A stretch of DNA of 64,000 nucleotides from Phylloscopus collybita (taxonomy: Eukaryota; Chordata; Aves; Passeriformes; Phylloscopidae), in assembly GCA_027886175.1 (NCBI GenBank), contig JAJNNQ010000023.1, positions 2,386,501 to 2,450,500 of the forward strand. The letters are read 5' to 3'. The translations under genes and the position numbers were made by a program. The notes under the pieces are model-generated. The model did no database searches and was not told where the DNA came from. It saw only the letters and a list, made by a program, of their open reading frames with translations. Below are positions 50,352 through 61,691 of this stretch, piece after piece; positions within the stretch are counted from its first letter, which is position 1, and each line of letters begins with the position of its first letter.

Positions 50352-52454
50352 GTGGCAAATCAGGTGAACCGGAAAGCTGAAGGGAATAACCGAAACTCTC
50401 TCTCCTTTGACACCTGTAAGCTCCCCCTTGCCTCAGCCTGTGGGATTGTTTGTGCAGAGTGAGTTCTCACAAAGATGAAGCCTCTGGGTGTCACTCGAAA
50501 GCTCGGTCACAAATTCTCCCCTCAGTTCTGTGTTCAGCTGATATCTCGTCTTGCATTGTACAAAGTATTTCAGGGTTAACTCAAGACTTCCAAATGTTTG
50601 ATATAACTTAATTTTTTCACTGAAAACACACAGTATGGAGGTGTGAGCTTCAAATGCTTTTCTGTGGGCACTGGCATAAGAATGCCTCATAGTGATGCAA
50701 ACAAAAAATCCCAACTGCTGGGTCTATTGGCTTTGTTTTTACAACCCACAGTATGTATTTAAGAAAGTTTTTTATTGGTGTTAAATGAAGCTGTCTGACC
50801 ATACTCTTGTGGCTGAACAGCAACCCAATTAATTTGGAGTTTAATACCTTTCATACCCTTCTATTTCAGAGTGCAGTTCTCTTACAAGCTTTTCCCACTT
50901 GATTTTCCAGGGTAGCATTGATAGGTGAGATGAGTCAGTAAACCTGCTTCAGTCTGAAATCTTCACAACACTGAGATTTGGTCTGATTGAATTTTACCTC
51001 AGTAGGTGAAATTGGGGCACAGAGGCTCTCATGACCCAGACAGCAACAAGGAACTGTCTGGAAGAACCAATACTGCTGTGCTGGGACATCCATCTCCATG
51101 AAAATGAAAACATCTTTTATAAGCCTGGAGGTAAATTGCAGTGTTTGCACTGCACCTAGAAATTAGTTACAAGTTCTTTTCATTGCCTTGTAAGGCTGCC
51201 TGGTTTTTTACTTTGGCTTTCTTAATGTTGCAAACTCAAGTGGAAAAGAAACTTGCCAGTGTCACTCAAGCCAACAGAACAGATTCTGAAGTTCCTTTGG
51301 AATGTAATACGGTGTTATCCTTCTGAAGTCACATTTCAAAGGAAAATCACTTTGAAAACCTTTCCATTTATGTGCAAAGCAATAATCTTCCTTTTTAGAA
51401 GCACACAGGAGCTCTAAAACGTCTAGTAAAGTGATCCTGGAAAAATACTTGACCTTCATATTTTGTTCCTTAAACTTTCCCTCTGGGGATACAGTGTGCT
51501 CTCATGAACATGGAAAAAGGCAAGTGTCAAAGGATGCCAGCAGCAGTTAAAGCTTTGCAGCAGGAATGCATCTTGTGGTTGCATTAGAAGAGATTTTTGA
51601 CCAAATCCAAGAATATCTTTCTCTCCATTAGTCGAAATGCTGGTGCAGAGCCATCAGCCTTGAAACTGTGGGGAAATTTTATTTGCACATGAGCTCTTTT
51701 CCAAGTTGTCACCCCAGGATCAGTGATGAAGGGCTGGGCAGGATCTGGCTGTGCTGAAGAGAAGTGGGGTCACTGGGTCCTGTGAGGGTTGTGTGGTCTT
51801 CAGAACATCACTTGGGGCTGTGAAGGAATGATGCAAATAAGCAAATGGAAAACCCCAGCTGAAGATTGCCTTAAATAAGGAGGCACCACTAGGGGTTCAT
51901 CAGAATTTCCTGGGAAAGAAAGTTACAGCTCAAGGTGCTTTGTTCAGGAGATGCAGGTTAGGAAGATTCATTTGTCAAATTGAGGAAATCAATTTATTCT
52001 CTCTAGGAAACTGTTTAATAAGTCTGAGGTGGGTTTCTAGTTAATGAATACTAAATGAACGCTGGAAATTAAGCAGGTGTTTTAAACAGCAGGCAGTTTT
52101 CTTGAATCCATCATAAATGCTGTAGTCTTAAATATTACATTATAGAGTAGGACACACACAAACATGAAAAAAAAGCTGTAGCTGTCCAAGTGGATTTGCC
52201 AGTTGGGAGAAATGGACCATGAACAAATGTTTTCCTTGACATTGTTTTCTCTTTCTGAGAACTTCCACAGACTTTCTTTTCTACATTTCCCTCAGAAATT
52301 TCCAGTCTAACGTTTTGATGTGATTTGGTTTTTTGTATTATATGAATCACTTTGGTCAGGTTTACATGTAGGTGAGTGTGTACATGTGCATGTAGGTCTA
52401 TAATAATGCTAAAAGTTTTAGGGGTTAAAATCTGCCCTTTTTCCAACTCTCCAG

Positions 52455-52590
52455 GGGAACCATCTGGAATCACCGGGTCAGGTTTCTTGAGGAGAGAGTC
52501 CTGAGCTCCTGGACATCATTCACCATTTGGAATGCTGGCAAGCAAGGCAAGAAGCTCTACAGAAGCTTGGCACCAGCTAATCAGAAAAAG
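52455..52590 (+). CDS. B3GNTL1: B3GNTL1/QTGAL coding exon after the GT-A domain
   Basis: The acceptor is CTCTCCAG. The first base completes the Glu codon begun in the previous exon, and the exon ends at phase 0 before GTGAGC. It encodes [15 protein letters not shown], then a segment with [18 protein letters not shown], ending Asn-Gln-Lys-Lys. From memory, the human protein has the same Thr-Ile-Trp-x-His-Arg-Val-Arg-Phe-Leu-Glu-Glu start and the same [10 protein letters not shown] core near residues 228-272. This part links the glycosyltransferase fold to the family-specific C-terminal part. A 40-45 bp tandem duplication starts 70 bp after its donor. Confidence 0.97.
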
Positions 52591-52660
52591 GTGAGCTGCA
52601 AAGTATAACATTTGTACAAACACACTTCTTCATTTGCCCCCGTGGTGCTCCTAATCTTAC

Positions 52661-52745
52661 ACAGCAAAATTCTCATATTTTGTCCTCAAAGTACCAGTTG
52701 ACAGCAAAATTCTCACAAGGTATTTTGTCCCCAAAGTACTGGTTG
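52661..52745. repeat. Tandem duplication, units of 40 and 45 bp
   Basis: Two adjacent copies begin ACAGCAAAATTCTCA (52661 and 52701), continue with ATTTTGTCC(T/C)CAAAGTAC, and end CAGTTG or TGGTTG. The second copy has a five-base insertion (around CAAGG) and three or so substitutions, so the duplication is not brand new. It is wholly intronic. Confidence 0.85.
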
Positions 52746-53067
52746 ATAATTAATATCCATTGGGGCAATTCTCAATATTCTGTGTGAGGTATTTCTTCTT
52801 TTAAATTGTCATGATATTTTATTTAGAGCTTATGGTGGGCATGGAGAGCAGGAAATGCACCAAGTTCCTGCTAAGCACAGTGGTAGGAGAGACACAGCTG
52901 TAGTAGGGAGGTACTTAGGGTGAGTAAAGCTGCTCTTTATTTGGGTTGTATGGTACTGAACTGCCTTCTCCAGGGTCATCCACACCTGTGTAATATTCAC
53001 CCAGTTCCAAAGTGGATACTGGAATTGTCCCTGGTCACTGTGACTCCCTTTGGAAAGCTGGATTGCC

Positions 53068-53090
53068 AAAAAAAAAAAAAAAAAAAAAAA
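53068..53090. repeat. A(23) homopolymer
   Basis: An uninterrupted run of 23 A. It produces the poly-Phe stretch in a 187-codon minus-strand open frame (52830-53393), which argues against that frame being a gene. Confidence 0.9.
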
Positions 53091-56000
53091 GGGTTTGGTG
53101 TGGGCTGAATGGGTGAGTGGAAACTGCTGGGTGTGACTGTGCCATTCACAGTCAGCTGAAAATGCTTCTGTTTGGCAGTGGCAGATATTTCTCAGGATAG
53201 ACTTGTCCAAGAGTCTAAATACCTCATTTTTATAGCATTTTCTTGTGTGCAATAACTTTGTGCTAGATGAAGGCTTTAGGCCTAATGTCAAATGGCTATT
53301 TCTTATAAAGAGCCACAGAGCATTCATTTTCTTGCTGCATGTTGTTTTTCTTTTCTTAAGAATATGGATGGGAAGACAAAATGACACATCCATATAAAAA
53401 CCTGATTAATGTTGTGGCCCTCAGACCACACACATATAAAAAAACAGAAGACATTTGTATACACATAGTTAGAATTACTGAATAGGCATGGGAGACTCTC
53501 AGACAGTAAATGTAGAAAGCAAAAACTGAATTTCCTGCTTGATATTCCAGTGCCATCCCTCAGTCATTGCCATCACATGGCTGTGGGTGAGCTGTGTGAG
53601 AAGATATTAAATGCTATGAATCACTTGCTTCATTCAGAGAGGACAGACCTGCCCATTAAATCTGATTTTACCTTGGTCATGCAGTGCAGTGTGTACAAGA
53701 TTTTGGGGAGTTTATGGGAATATTCTTTTTCATTATTATTTGCTGAGCACCTTTGGAATTTCACTGACTGACCATGGCCACTGGGCTGACACTCAGCAAC
53801 CATTGTCCCTCTCTCTCTTTAAAATTAGGAAAATTAGAAAATCAGTTCCAAGGGGAGGGATGGCAGCTTGTCTGGTAGATTTTTGAGATGTTACAGAAAA
53901 AGCAGACCATGTTGGTTTTGTAGTGCTGTCTCACCATCTCAGGTGCTGGGATTTTGTTTGGTTTGGTTTCCTAGCTTTTTTTGTACCAAGCCAAAATGGA
54001 AATTGATGCTGAGACAGAGCCTCTCCCTGGCTTTGGGGTGCATCTGCCACCTCCAGGACTTCAGGTCCCATTCCACACAGAGTGACAACTTAAAGATCTC
54101 ACAGCAGAGGGGATAAAAAGGCAAGAGAAAAACAATATTGTTGGGGGTTTGCCACTCTCCTGCCCAAGACCCCAAGCCCAGCTCCTTTCCTGGGGAATGA
54201 GCTCCGTGCCCTGCTGACAAATTTCACCTGAAAGTGTCACTTCTGCCCTGTATGCCTTTATTGAGATGCAGAATTTCAGCAGATGTCCTGACTGACTTTG
54301 GCTGGGCTCTGGAGTCACTGCAGGGTTGTTTTCTCATTTGGCACCAAGTACCTGTACAAAATTTGGGACACATACTCCTAGGATAAATTATAACCTACCC
54401 CAAAAAACCTACATACAGCTTGTATCATTTTGTAATTTTGAAAAAAAACCTGGACTCTACTAAATCCTTAGGAAGAGAATTAAATAATTTGATCTGTCAG
54501 GCTTAGGGTGTGTAAGAAAACATATTTTTTTTAAAAAAATATTTCTAGTATTTTTAGAACCTGGTAAACAAAGCAATTGCATTTCTTATGCTGACAGGGT
54601 CTTTGTGGGATGTTTGAAAAGCCCAGCTCTGCCCTGTGCCAAAGAGCATTGTTTCTTAGAAAACAAAATTTGGGCAATTCCAGGAAGCAGCAGTCTGTCT
54701 GTGTTCATACTCACTAACAAATTATTACTTTAGTTTGTTTGGAAAACAGTGTGAATGCGAATTGTGGTTATGTTCAAGGAGAAAAGGACACCTCAGCACT
54801 TCTCCCTCTTCCCTCAGCCATCTGCAGGGTGAATATCAAAATGATGCTTTGTCTCCAGAGGAGTCAGGCAGAAATCCAAGGCTCAGTATTTTTGCTAAAC
54901 AGCAACACACGAAAAAAATTATTCCACTAGTAGGGTTTTGGGTTTTTTTTATGAATTAATCACCATGATCTCAGTATTCTTAGGGAAACTCTGCTTCCTG
55001 GCTGTCCCCTCCTTGATTCACACTGCTGACAGTGGTTCAGTATTAGCATTTCTGCAAGAATGAAGTCAAACAGACCTTTTTTTGTTTAAAACACATCCGT
55101 TGTGTCTATAATTTGCAGCTGAAGATGGAAACCAAATGTTTTTTGGGATGCTCCGTGTGCCTGGAGGGTTTCTGAGCTGTCTTGTCTGCTCTTTTATTCT
55201 CCATCAAACTTCGGCTAAAAGGAGAACTTCAGCATGAACATTTTGTGTCATTTCTGATGGCTGAAAATAGCATTCCAGTGGCTGGTGGAAAAGCAGGGGA
55301 AAGGACCAAATAAGCAGCAGCTCATTAGTGGGCTGGGAACAGAGCTGGTACACAGGCAGGCCATGCCATTCCTCTGTGACAGCCCTGTCTGCTGGTGGCA
55401 AACAGAAAATGGATTTTGAAGGCCCTTTTATCCTTTTCCAGAATCATCCACTGGTTTCCCTTTGCCTTTTTTTTCCCAAGAGCAGCATCACCAAACCTTG
55501 TGCTGCAGCTCTGGTCCTTCAGCTCACTCCCACAGCCAAGGGAAGTTCAAGTTTTGTAGCATTTTAATCATTCTGAAAGTGGCCCTATCAGAGCCTGGAG
55601 TGGGGACATGGAAAGCAGAGAAAAATGAATAAAGGTGAGAATATTACACCCACCTCAACAATGTGAAAGCAAGTTAAAAGCCTCCAGAACAGGGAGAGTG
55701 ATGAAATTTGAAAGTTTCAATCAAATCCAGGTATAAAACACCCTAAACTGTGCACTGTAGTGAATAATTCTTGGCCAGGGCAACTCCCTGCTCTTTCCAC
55801 GTGGGAGGAAGTGCTTCTTGCAAGCTCTGTTTTGTCAGCACAGAGCTGTGCACACCCCAAACGTGCCTGGCATCACTCAGATTTGCTCTGTAGGGGTCAG
55901 GCTCTGGCAGTGAGGCCCCACACCTATGAGGGCAGGTTGTGTGTTGTCCGTAACAAGGGAAATGTTTTGTGCCCAGTGTTTAGCAGCTGATTTTGCATGT

Positions 56001-59000
56001 TGGATTCTGGTGTTAAAATCCTCCACTGGCTTTGTGCAAAAGGGGGAAGCTGCTGTTATTTCCAGTGGAATGGTGTCTAAATGGAATAATGAAATGTATT
56101 CTTGGCATTTAAAGATATCCACAGCTTCTCTCCTAGCTGTAGTGCTAAAGAGGTGAAACAAAAGCAGCTCCTGATACAGAAAATCACTCAGATTGTGACT
56201 GGTGCTTGCTGCTTCCATGTCATGGCAGAAGCTGTTCTTTCCTCTGTGTTTTTCTTCTCCTGTTTGCCATTGGCTGTATCTATTTAAACTTGCATTGTAA
56301 TGCTTCCAGTTACTTTGTTTTGACATGAATGGCTCAAATTGATTTTGCTTTTGCAGAGATGTATATTAACATGGTCCCAAGGCTTTCTACAAGCTTCAGT
56401 GAAAGAATTACAAATAGAAGAATTAACAGGGTTCACTAGAAGTTTGAAACAGATGGGGGATTGCATGGGATGTGGAGGGAATGCAGCAGGGAAGATCTGC
56501 TCAGTAGGATTTTGTAGGGTTTGAAGGTGACTCTGAGGAGACCAGCTGATGTTATGAGGAGGGAGAAGTCAAAATGTGCAGGTGACCATTTATTGAAAGG
56601 GTTTTCCAGTTTTCTGTCAGGTTTTACTCAGTTATTCCCTCTCCCATGTGAAACCTGCCTCTCATGCCCTTCCAGCTCAAAGGGACCTTGAGAAAGTGCT
56701 GATTCCAGGTTGTTGCTTTCTGTAAATGGCTGTGACAGACCCAAACCAAACCACAGGTGAAAATAAGATGGGGAAACGAAATCCTGTGAGGATCATTCAC
56801 CATAAAAGGACATCATTCATCTGATGAAATCTTCCAGTTTTTCCATTATGAAATCTGAGTGCAGTGGGAAGTGTGAGGAAACACTCTCTGCAGTAGCCAA
56901 CCAGTCACACAGGAAACAAACAATTCCATTGTTGTGTCATCACAGCAGAGCTCAAAGGGGCAAGGGAGTCCCAGCTGCACCCCAGGGCACTCTGCTGCCA
57001 CTGCTGCTCCTTCAGTGCCTCCCCAGGAGGAAGATCTGCTGCCCATGAATCTCCTTTTCCCCAGGGAGGTCTGAGAGCCCCAGCCTGGCCCTGCAGAGCC
57101 CCTGTGTTTATTAGGAGGAGCCAGCCAGAGAAAGGCTTTTATCTTCCTCAAACGTGTCTTCCCCTAGCTGAGGTTGTTTCTGAGGAAATCTCTTATCTTT
57201 GGAGCTATGTAAACTTTCTCCTTTCCCCCTTACACCAGTGTTAATGGAAGTTGCAATCCATATTTCTAACTTAACTCCCAGCAGTTCCATAGCTTGCCTC
57301 CAGCAGATACACCCAGCTGTCTCCTGCAGTTTGGAGCTGAGACAATTAGCAGTGTTCTTTCCTTTGGAAATTTTGTAATTGTGCAGGTTTTGATACAAGT
57401 GGCATTCAAACCAAAACCATGTAATAATTCATATATTTTAGTAAGACTGAGGTTTGATTTGAGGTCGCAGTCGTGTCACACTGTCAGAGGTATTGCCAAA
57501 GAGTAATTTTGCTAAAAGGAGAAGGGGAAAAAAGGCAAATTGAGACTCCTTTATGGCTTTATAATTCATGGTTGCTTACAGGGAGCCAGGAGTTCATGTG
57601 TGGATAGATGTTCTTCATAAAAGCTACAAGAAAGAAGCCCATTAATGCAGGAAAATAAATAGGTGTCTCTGGGTTTATCCTGATAGTGTATAAAGTAAAT
57701 AACTCCCATAAGCCTGATACCCTGGCTTCTCCTTATAGGATAAACAACTGTGCCTAAGTCCTGTATTTAGACTCCAAACATAGCTTTGCTTTAATTGGAA
57801 AATAAATAGTGTGTGTCAGAAAAAATAGTTGACTTACATTTTGGCCACCCACATGGTGTGCAGAAAAAAAAAAATCACCCATTCAAGTCTGACCTGTTTT
57901 ATACTGCTGTAAATACCAGATCTGAGCTGCCTGGGTCCATTGAGAATTACACAGGGGAAATACCTCAGTGATAACAGAAAAGGGGTTGAGCTCTTTCCAT
58001 CCCTTTCCAAGGGAAATCTGTCACAGACTCACCTGTGTTATTTTTTTTCACGGAGGGGGTTTTGTGTGGGGGTGTGCTGGGGGCTGGGGAGGCCCTGTGG
58101 AAATGGGCAGAGTTTTCTACACCCAGAAATGGGAGTGTTTAGTGATACAGAAAGGGCCTTTGGAGAGAGACTGTTTACAAGGGAGATGTAGTGACAGGAC
58201 AAGGAGAAATGGTTTTAAACTGACAGAGATTGAGATTGGATATTAGATAGAAATTGATTCATGCTGAGAAGTCCAGGCAGCAGTCAGCAGGGTTTCTGTT
58301 ACCTGGGTTATAACACCTGAGACTTTCCAGCACAGACCTTGCAGCTGAATTCTCAGTTACTGACAGAGAAGTGTAAATAGAATTGCACTTTACCTTGTGT
58401 CATAACTTTTGGGTTATTTTGGTTTTTATTATTTATAAGAGCATAAGCAGCTCCAAAAATAGCTTCATTTATTGGATGGTAAATCAACATATTGGACTGT
58501 ATTTGTTCCTAGAACTCTGTTGGGTTGACACTGAAGTCACATCCTGCTAAATAGTGTTTGTTATGATCACAGCTTCCAGGATAGTAAAACACAAGTGGTA
58601 GAACTGAGATTTGCTGAATATTGGGGAATTTTAAAGGTGGTTAGCACAGAATGAAGAGAATACGGCCAGGGAGCTTCTCTTCTCACAGTGACTTCTACTG
58701 ATCCCCTTTATGTACAGATATTTATAGATCTGTGTGTGTCTGTGCACATCCACACCATCTGATTTCCCAGCTACAACAAAGCATTGCAGTGGGCATGGGA
58801 ACAGGGGCAGGGATGTAAAGAATGTTCATCTGTGAAGGAGCTGCCTGTGTGTGTTCAGCTAACCCAGCTGCCCCACGCCTTGTGCAATGTCCAGGACCTT
58901 CCTGAATTCCCTCCTTCCTTCCTATTTCCACTCCAGGGTTAATGTCCTTAGAACAATCCCTGCATCAGGATCACCCAGAGCAAATTCTGGATGTGCCCAT

Positions 59001-60352
59001 GGTGTGATTCCTCACTCACCCAGCCCCACTGTGGAAATCCCTTGTTTCCTTCACCTTCCCTTCTCCCTTTGGTGCCTGTTCTCAAGACCTCTTCTCCAGG
59101 TCTCCATGTGTCCCTCCAAGGGGTTCCAAGGACATTCCCTGCCCACCCCCTCCAGTTTATCAGCTCATTTCCCTCAGTGCTTTGGGCACTGGTGCTTTGC
59201 AGCTTTATTTGCAGTCCCTTGATACTTTTGTTTGCATTCTCCTGCATTGATGTTTCATGAAGGAAGTGATATTATGGTATTAGAAAAACAGTGTTTCCCT
59301 CGACACAAACAGAATGAGGTCACTTTAGGTAAAAGAAAACCATCTTAATCACAGGAAGAAAATGTGTGAGAGAGATTTTAGACACGGAAAGCCAGCCAGC
59401 CTTTGCAGCCTTCTCTAACTTAATAAATTAATAAACAGCTGTTTGGCTTTTCAGATTTTCTCAGCAGTAAGTGTTGTTAATCAATTTTTAATGGAGCAAT
59501 TAAAAAGATATGAAAGCTGCTATCCAGCTTTCACCAGAATAATTGATTTCTCTACCACCTTAACTATCTCAACTGCTCTGTTTCAGCATAAGAGCTCCAT
59601 GTAGATAATATGAACAGATCCAACAGAAGTCAGAGGAAAACATAGCCATGTTTATTTTAAAAAGTCTTCCAAAATGTTCCTGGCAACCTGGTGGCTCAAA
59701 AATAAGGCCACTGTGTATTTTAGATGGCAGGCATTTATTCTGCCTGCATATTTATGAGGAATGCAAATAAAAACCCATCTGAAATATCTGGCACCTAGGG
59801 CTGCTTTCATAACTCTGGTAAGAATAAGCAAAGAGAAGCAGTAATTATTTGTGTTTAAACATCAGATCTGCTGAACTTTTCAGTTGAAAAATTCAAGTCC
59901 ATAGCCATAGGAATTCCCAAATTTGGTGTGCTGTGCCCTGGAACTGAGGCAGAGCACCCAAAGCTGTGGTGCAGCACCACAGTCCTGAGGTGTTTGAGGA
60001 TCCATTCCATGCTTGGGGTGGACAGGAGAGGTTTTTATTACAGCTCATCTTGGGGTTTAGTGGAAGTGCCAAAATGAGGAGTCTGGTCTTTGGGTTGAGT
60101 TTACTCCCTGAGGATGGGGTTGGTGGTGTTCCCTTATCCAGGCAGTGACTGAGATCAGAGTGGGCTCATAAGGCAACTGCAGGATTTTCTCAACTCCTTA
60201 AGCTACACCCAGACAGGATTGAATAAGGGTTTAAGCTCCAAAGGAGGCCCAGGGTGCTTTGCCCTCCTCCTGTGCCCATCCCCATGAGCTTTGCTCACAG
60301 ATCCATTCCTGCTGAAATGCTGCTATTGAAGCATCCTGCTCCTGTTTTCCAG

Positions 60353-60421
60353 GTCATTGCCTTTTGTGATGTCGATGAAAAGAAAATAACAAAGGGATTC
60401 TACACTTATGAGGAATCTGAG
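60353..60421 (+). CDS. B3GNTL1: B3GNTL1/QTGAL coding exon, C-terminal segment (23 codons)
   Basis: This short phase-0 exon lies between a CTGTTTTCCAG acceptor and a GTGAGT donor. It encodes Val-Ile-Ala-Phe-Cys-Asp-Val-Asp-Glu-Lys-Lys-Ile followed by Lys-Gly-Phe-Tyr and an acidic end (Tyr-Glu-Glu-Ser-Glu). The human protein, from memory, has Val-Val-Ala-Phe-Cys-Asp-Val-Asp-Glu-Asn-Lys-Ile in the same place, near residues 273-295. The hydrophobic strand ending in Cys-Asp-Val-Asp looks like a Rossmann-type beta strand with acidic residues at its tip. That structural reading is inference. It is a hallmark of this family outside the GT-A core. Confidence 0.96.
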
Positions 60422-61616
60422 GTGAGTTATAACCACTCCTGAGTTCTTTACTGTGATCTAGAAGTGTCCTGGGGAATGTGATGAAGGAATTTGTCACTGA
60501 TCTTGTTTGTTGTGTGGCAGCTCATTTTGGTGAAGAGGCCGTGACAGGAGATTGGAGGGCTGGGAATGGACACTGGAATGCAAACTGGAGCCAGGACTGT
60601 CAGCTTCACACTCAGTGAAGTCAGTTTAGAAAGACAAAAATACTTATTCTGAAAAGACTCTGATGATGGGGTAAAACAGTCCTCACTGACAGGTTTGTCT
60701 TCTAAATGGGAGTAGAATTTGGTTTATGGTGGATAATGGGAGGGAACCCTCAAAATTAGAAGTTTTCCAGCAAGTGATCTTGTGAATCAAATTACCCTGA
60801 GTTTGCCAGGGAGTGGGACTGAGGGAAGGAGGGACAGGAGGGCCCCTCCTCAGGTACAGCTTGTGCTTAGCCTGGAGCAGCTGTACAGTTCTGTAATGGA
60901 AAACACTGAGTGCTTTGAGCTGCAGGAAAGCAACTGGGAGTCAGCATTTTGGCCTGGAACACTGAGGAGTCACTGCCTAGCAGCTCAGTAATACTGTGGG
61001 TATGATTGACACAGATCCTGAGCATTTGTCTTCCCAAAACAAACCCATTTTCTCAGATCAGTTGTAAAGATTGTACTGCAAATGTTGTGAATCCTTAGAA
61101 AATCCTGCAGCTTGGATCCCTGGTCGAGTCCCAGTTGAGCATTAACCCTTTAACAGCTCCCAGCAGAAAGGAAATATCCTCTCTCTCTGCTCTTGAGCCT
61201 GCTCTGATGCTGTCTGAGGGCACAGGAACAGATGCAGCTCACGAAAATGGCAAAAAATTAACCATAAAAAAGAAGGAACCTAGAAGGAACATCGTTTGTT
61301 ATGGGACAGGCTGTTGAAGCTGCATGCCTTGCCATCAGATTAAAGAGGGAATGGTTTGGGAAAGGGCTGGAAGTAGAACTTGGAGGTGAGGAGGAGGCAG
61401 TGGAGCAGTGAGTCCTGCTCCTCTCAGCAGCAGAAAGCTCCAAATTCAGGTTTGGTGCAACTTCACCCAACTGCACTGAAATGTGATGGGCAGAGAATGA
61501 GCAAAGGCTCTTTAGCATCACGGCTCAACATATTTTTTTCCTCTTTTAGAGTTTAGCAGCTCCTAAAACCAAGCTAGCAAGTGACCTGAGTGCTTCTGTG
61601 CCCCTTCCTCCTGCAG
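60422..61616 (+). other. B3GNTL1: Intron of B3GNTL1 (1195 bp, phase 0)
   Basis: The shortest complete intron here. It begins GTGAGT and ends CCTCCTGCAG after a C/T-rich tract. I see no other feature in it. Confidence 0.92.
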
Positions 61617-61691
61617 GAGAGACCAAAACCAAAAATTCCTGTCTGTCACTTCAGGGAGGCGACTCCGCCCTTCGTGATCTGTGTGAAGCTG
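61617..61691 (+). CDS. B3GNTL1: B3GNTL1/QTGAL penultimate coding exon (25 codons)
   Basis: This phase-0 exon follows a CCTCCTGCAG acceptor and precedes GTGAGT. It encodes [15 protein letters not shown] then [10 protein letters not shown]. From memory, the human protein has [17 protein letters not shown] here, directly followed by its last short segment (Asp-Leu-Thr-Gly-Gly...). A different, longer frame crosses this exon (61598-61867) but is only a shadow of it. The terminal coding exon, about 25-40 residues with the stop codon, is expected downstream and was not found before the window ends. The CpG density within the exon is higher than in flanking intron, as is common for coding sequence. 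Confidence 0.96.

Larger units (their letters stand above)
45555..52454 (+). other. B3GNTL1: Intron of B3GNTL1 (6900 bp, phase 2)
   Basis: The intron begins GTAAGC and ends CTCTCCAG. It contains two long A tracts (48909 and 50304) and an interval near 46.5-47.0 kb that is free of stop codons in frames on both strands. No known exon or RNA gene was recognised. Confidence 0.9.
52591..60352 (+). other. B3GNTL1: Intron of B3GNTL1 (7762 bp, phase 0)
   Basis: The intron begins GTGAGC and ends TTTTCCAG. It holds a tandem duplication just inside its 5' end and a 23-A tract at 53068. The rest is unremarkable intron sequence, with stop-free stretches up to 187 codons that show no recognisable domain. 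Confidence 0.9.

Noticed and set aside
52830..53393. A 187-codon minus-strand open frame
   Set aside because: It contains a poly-Phe run produced by the 23-A homopolymer and has no recognisable domain. It lies inside an intron on the opposite strand.
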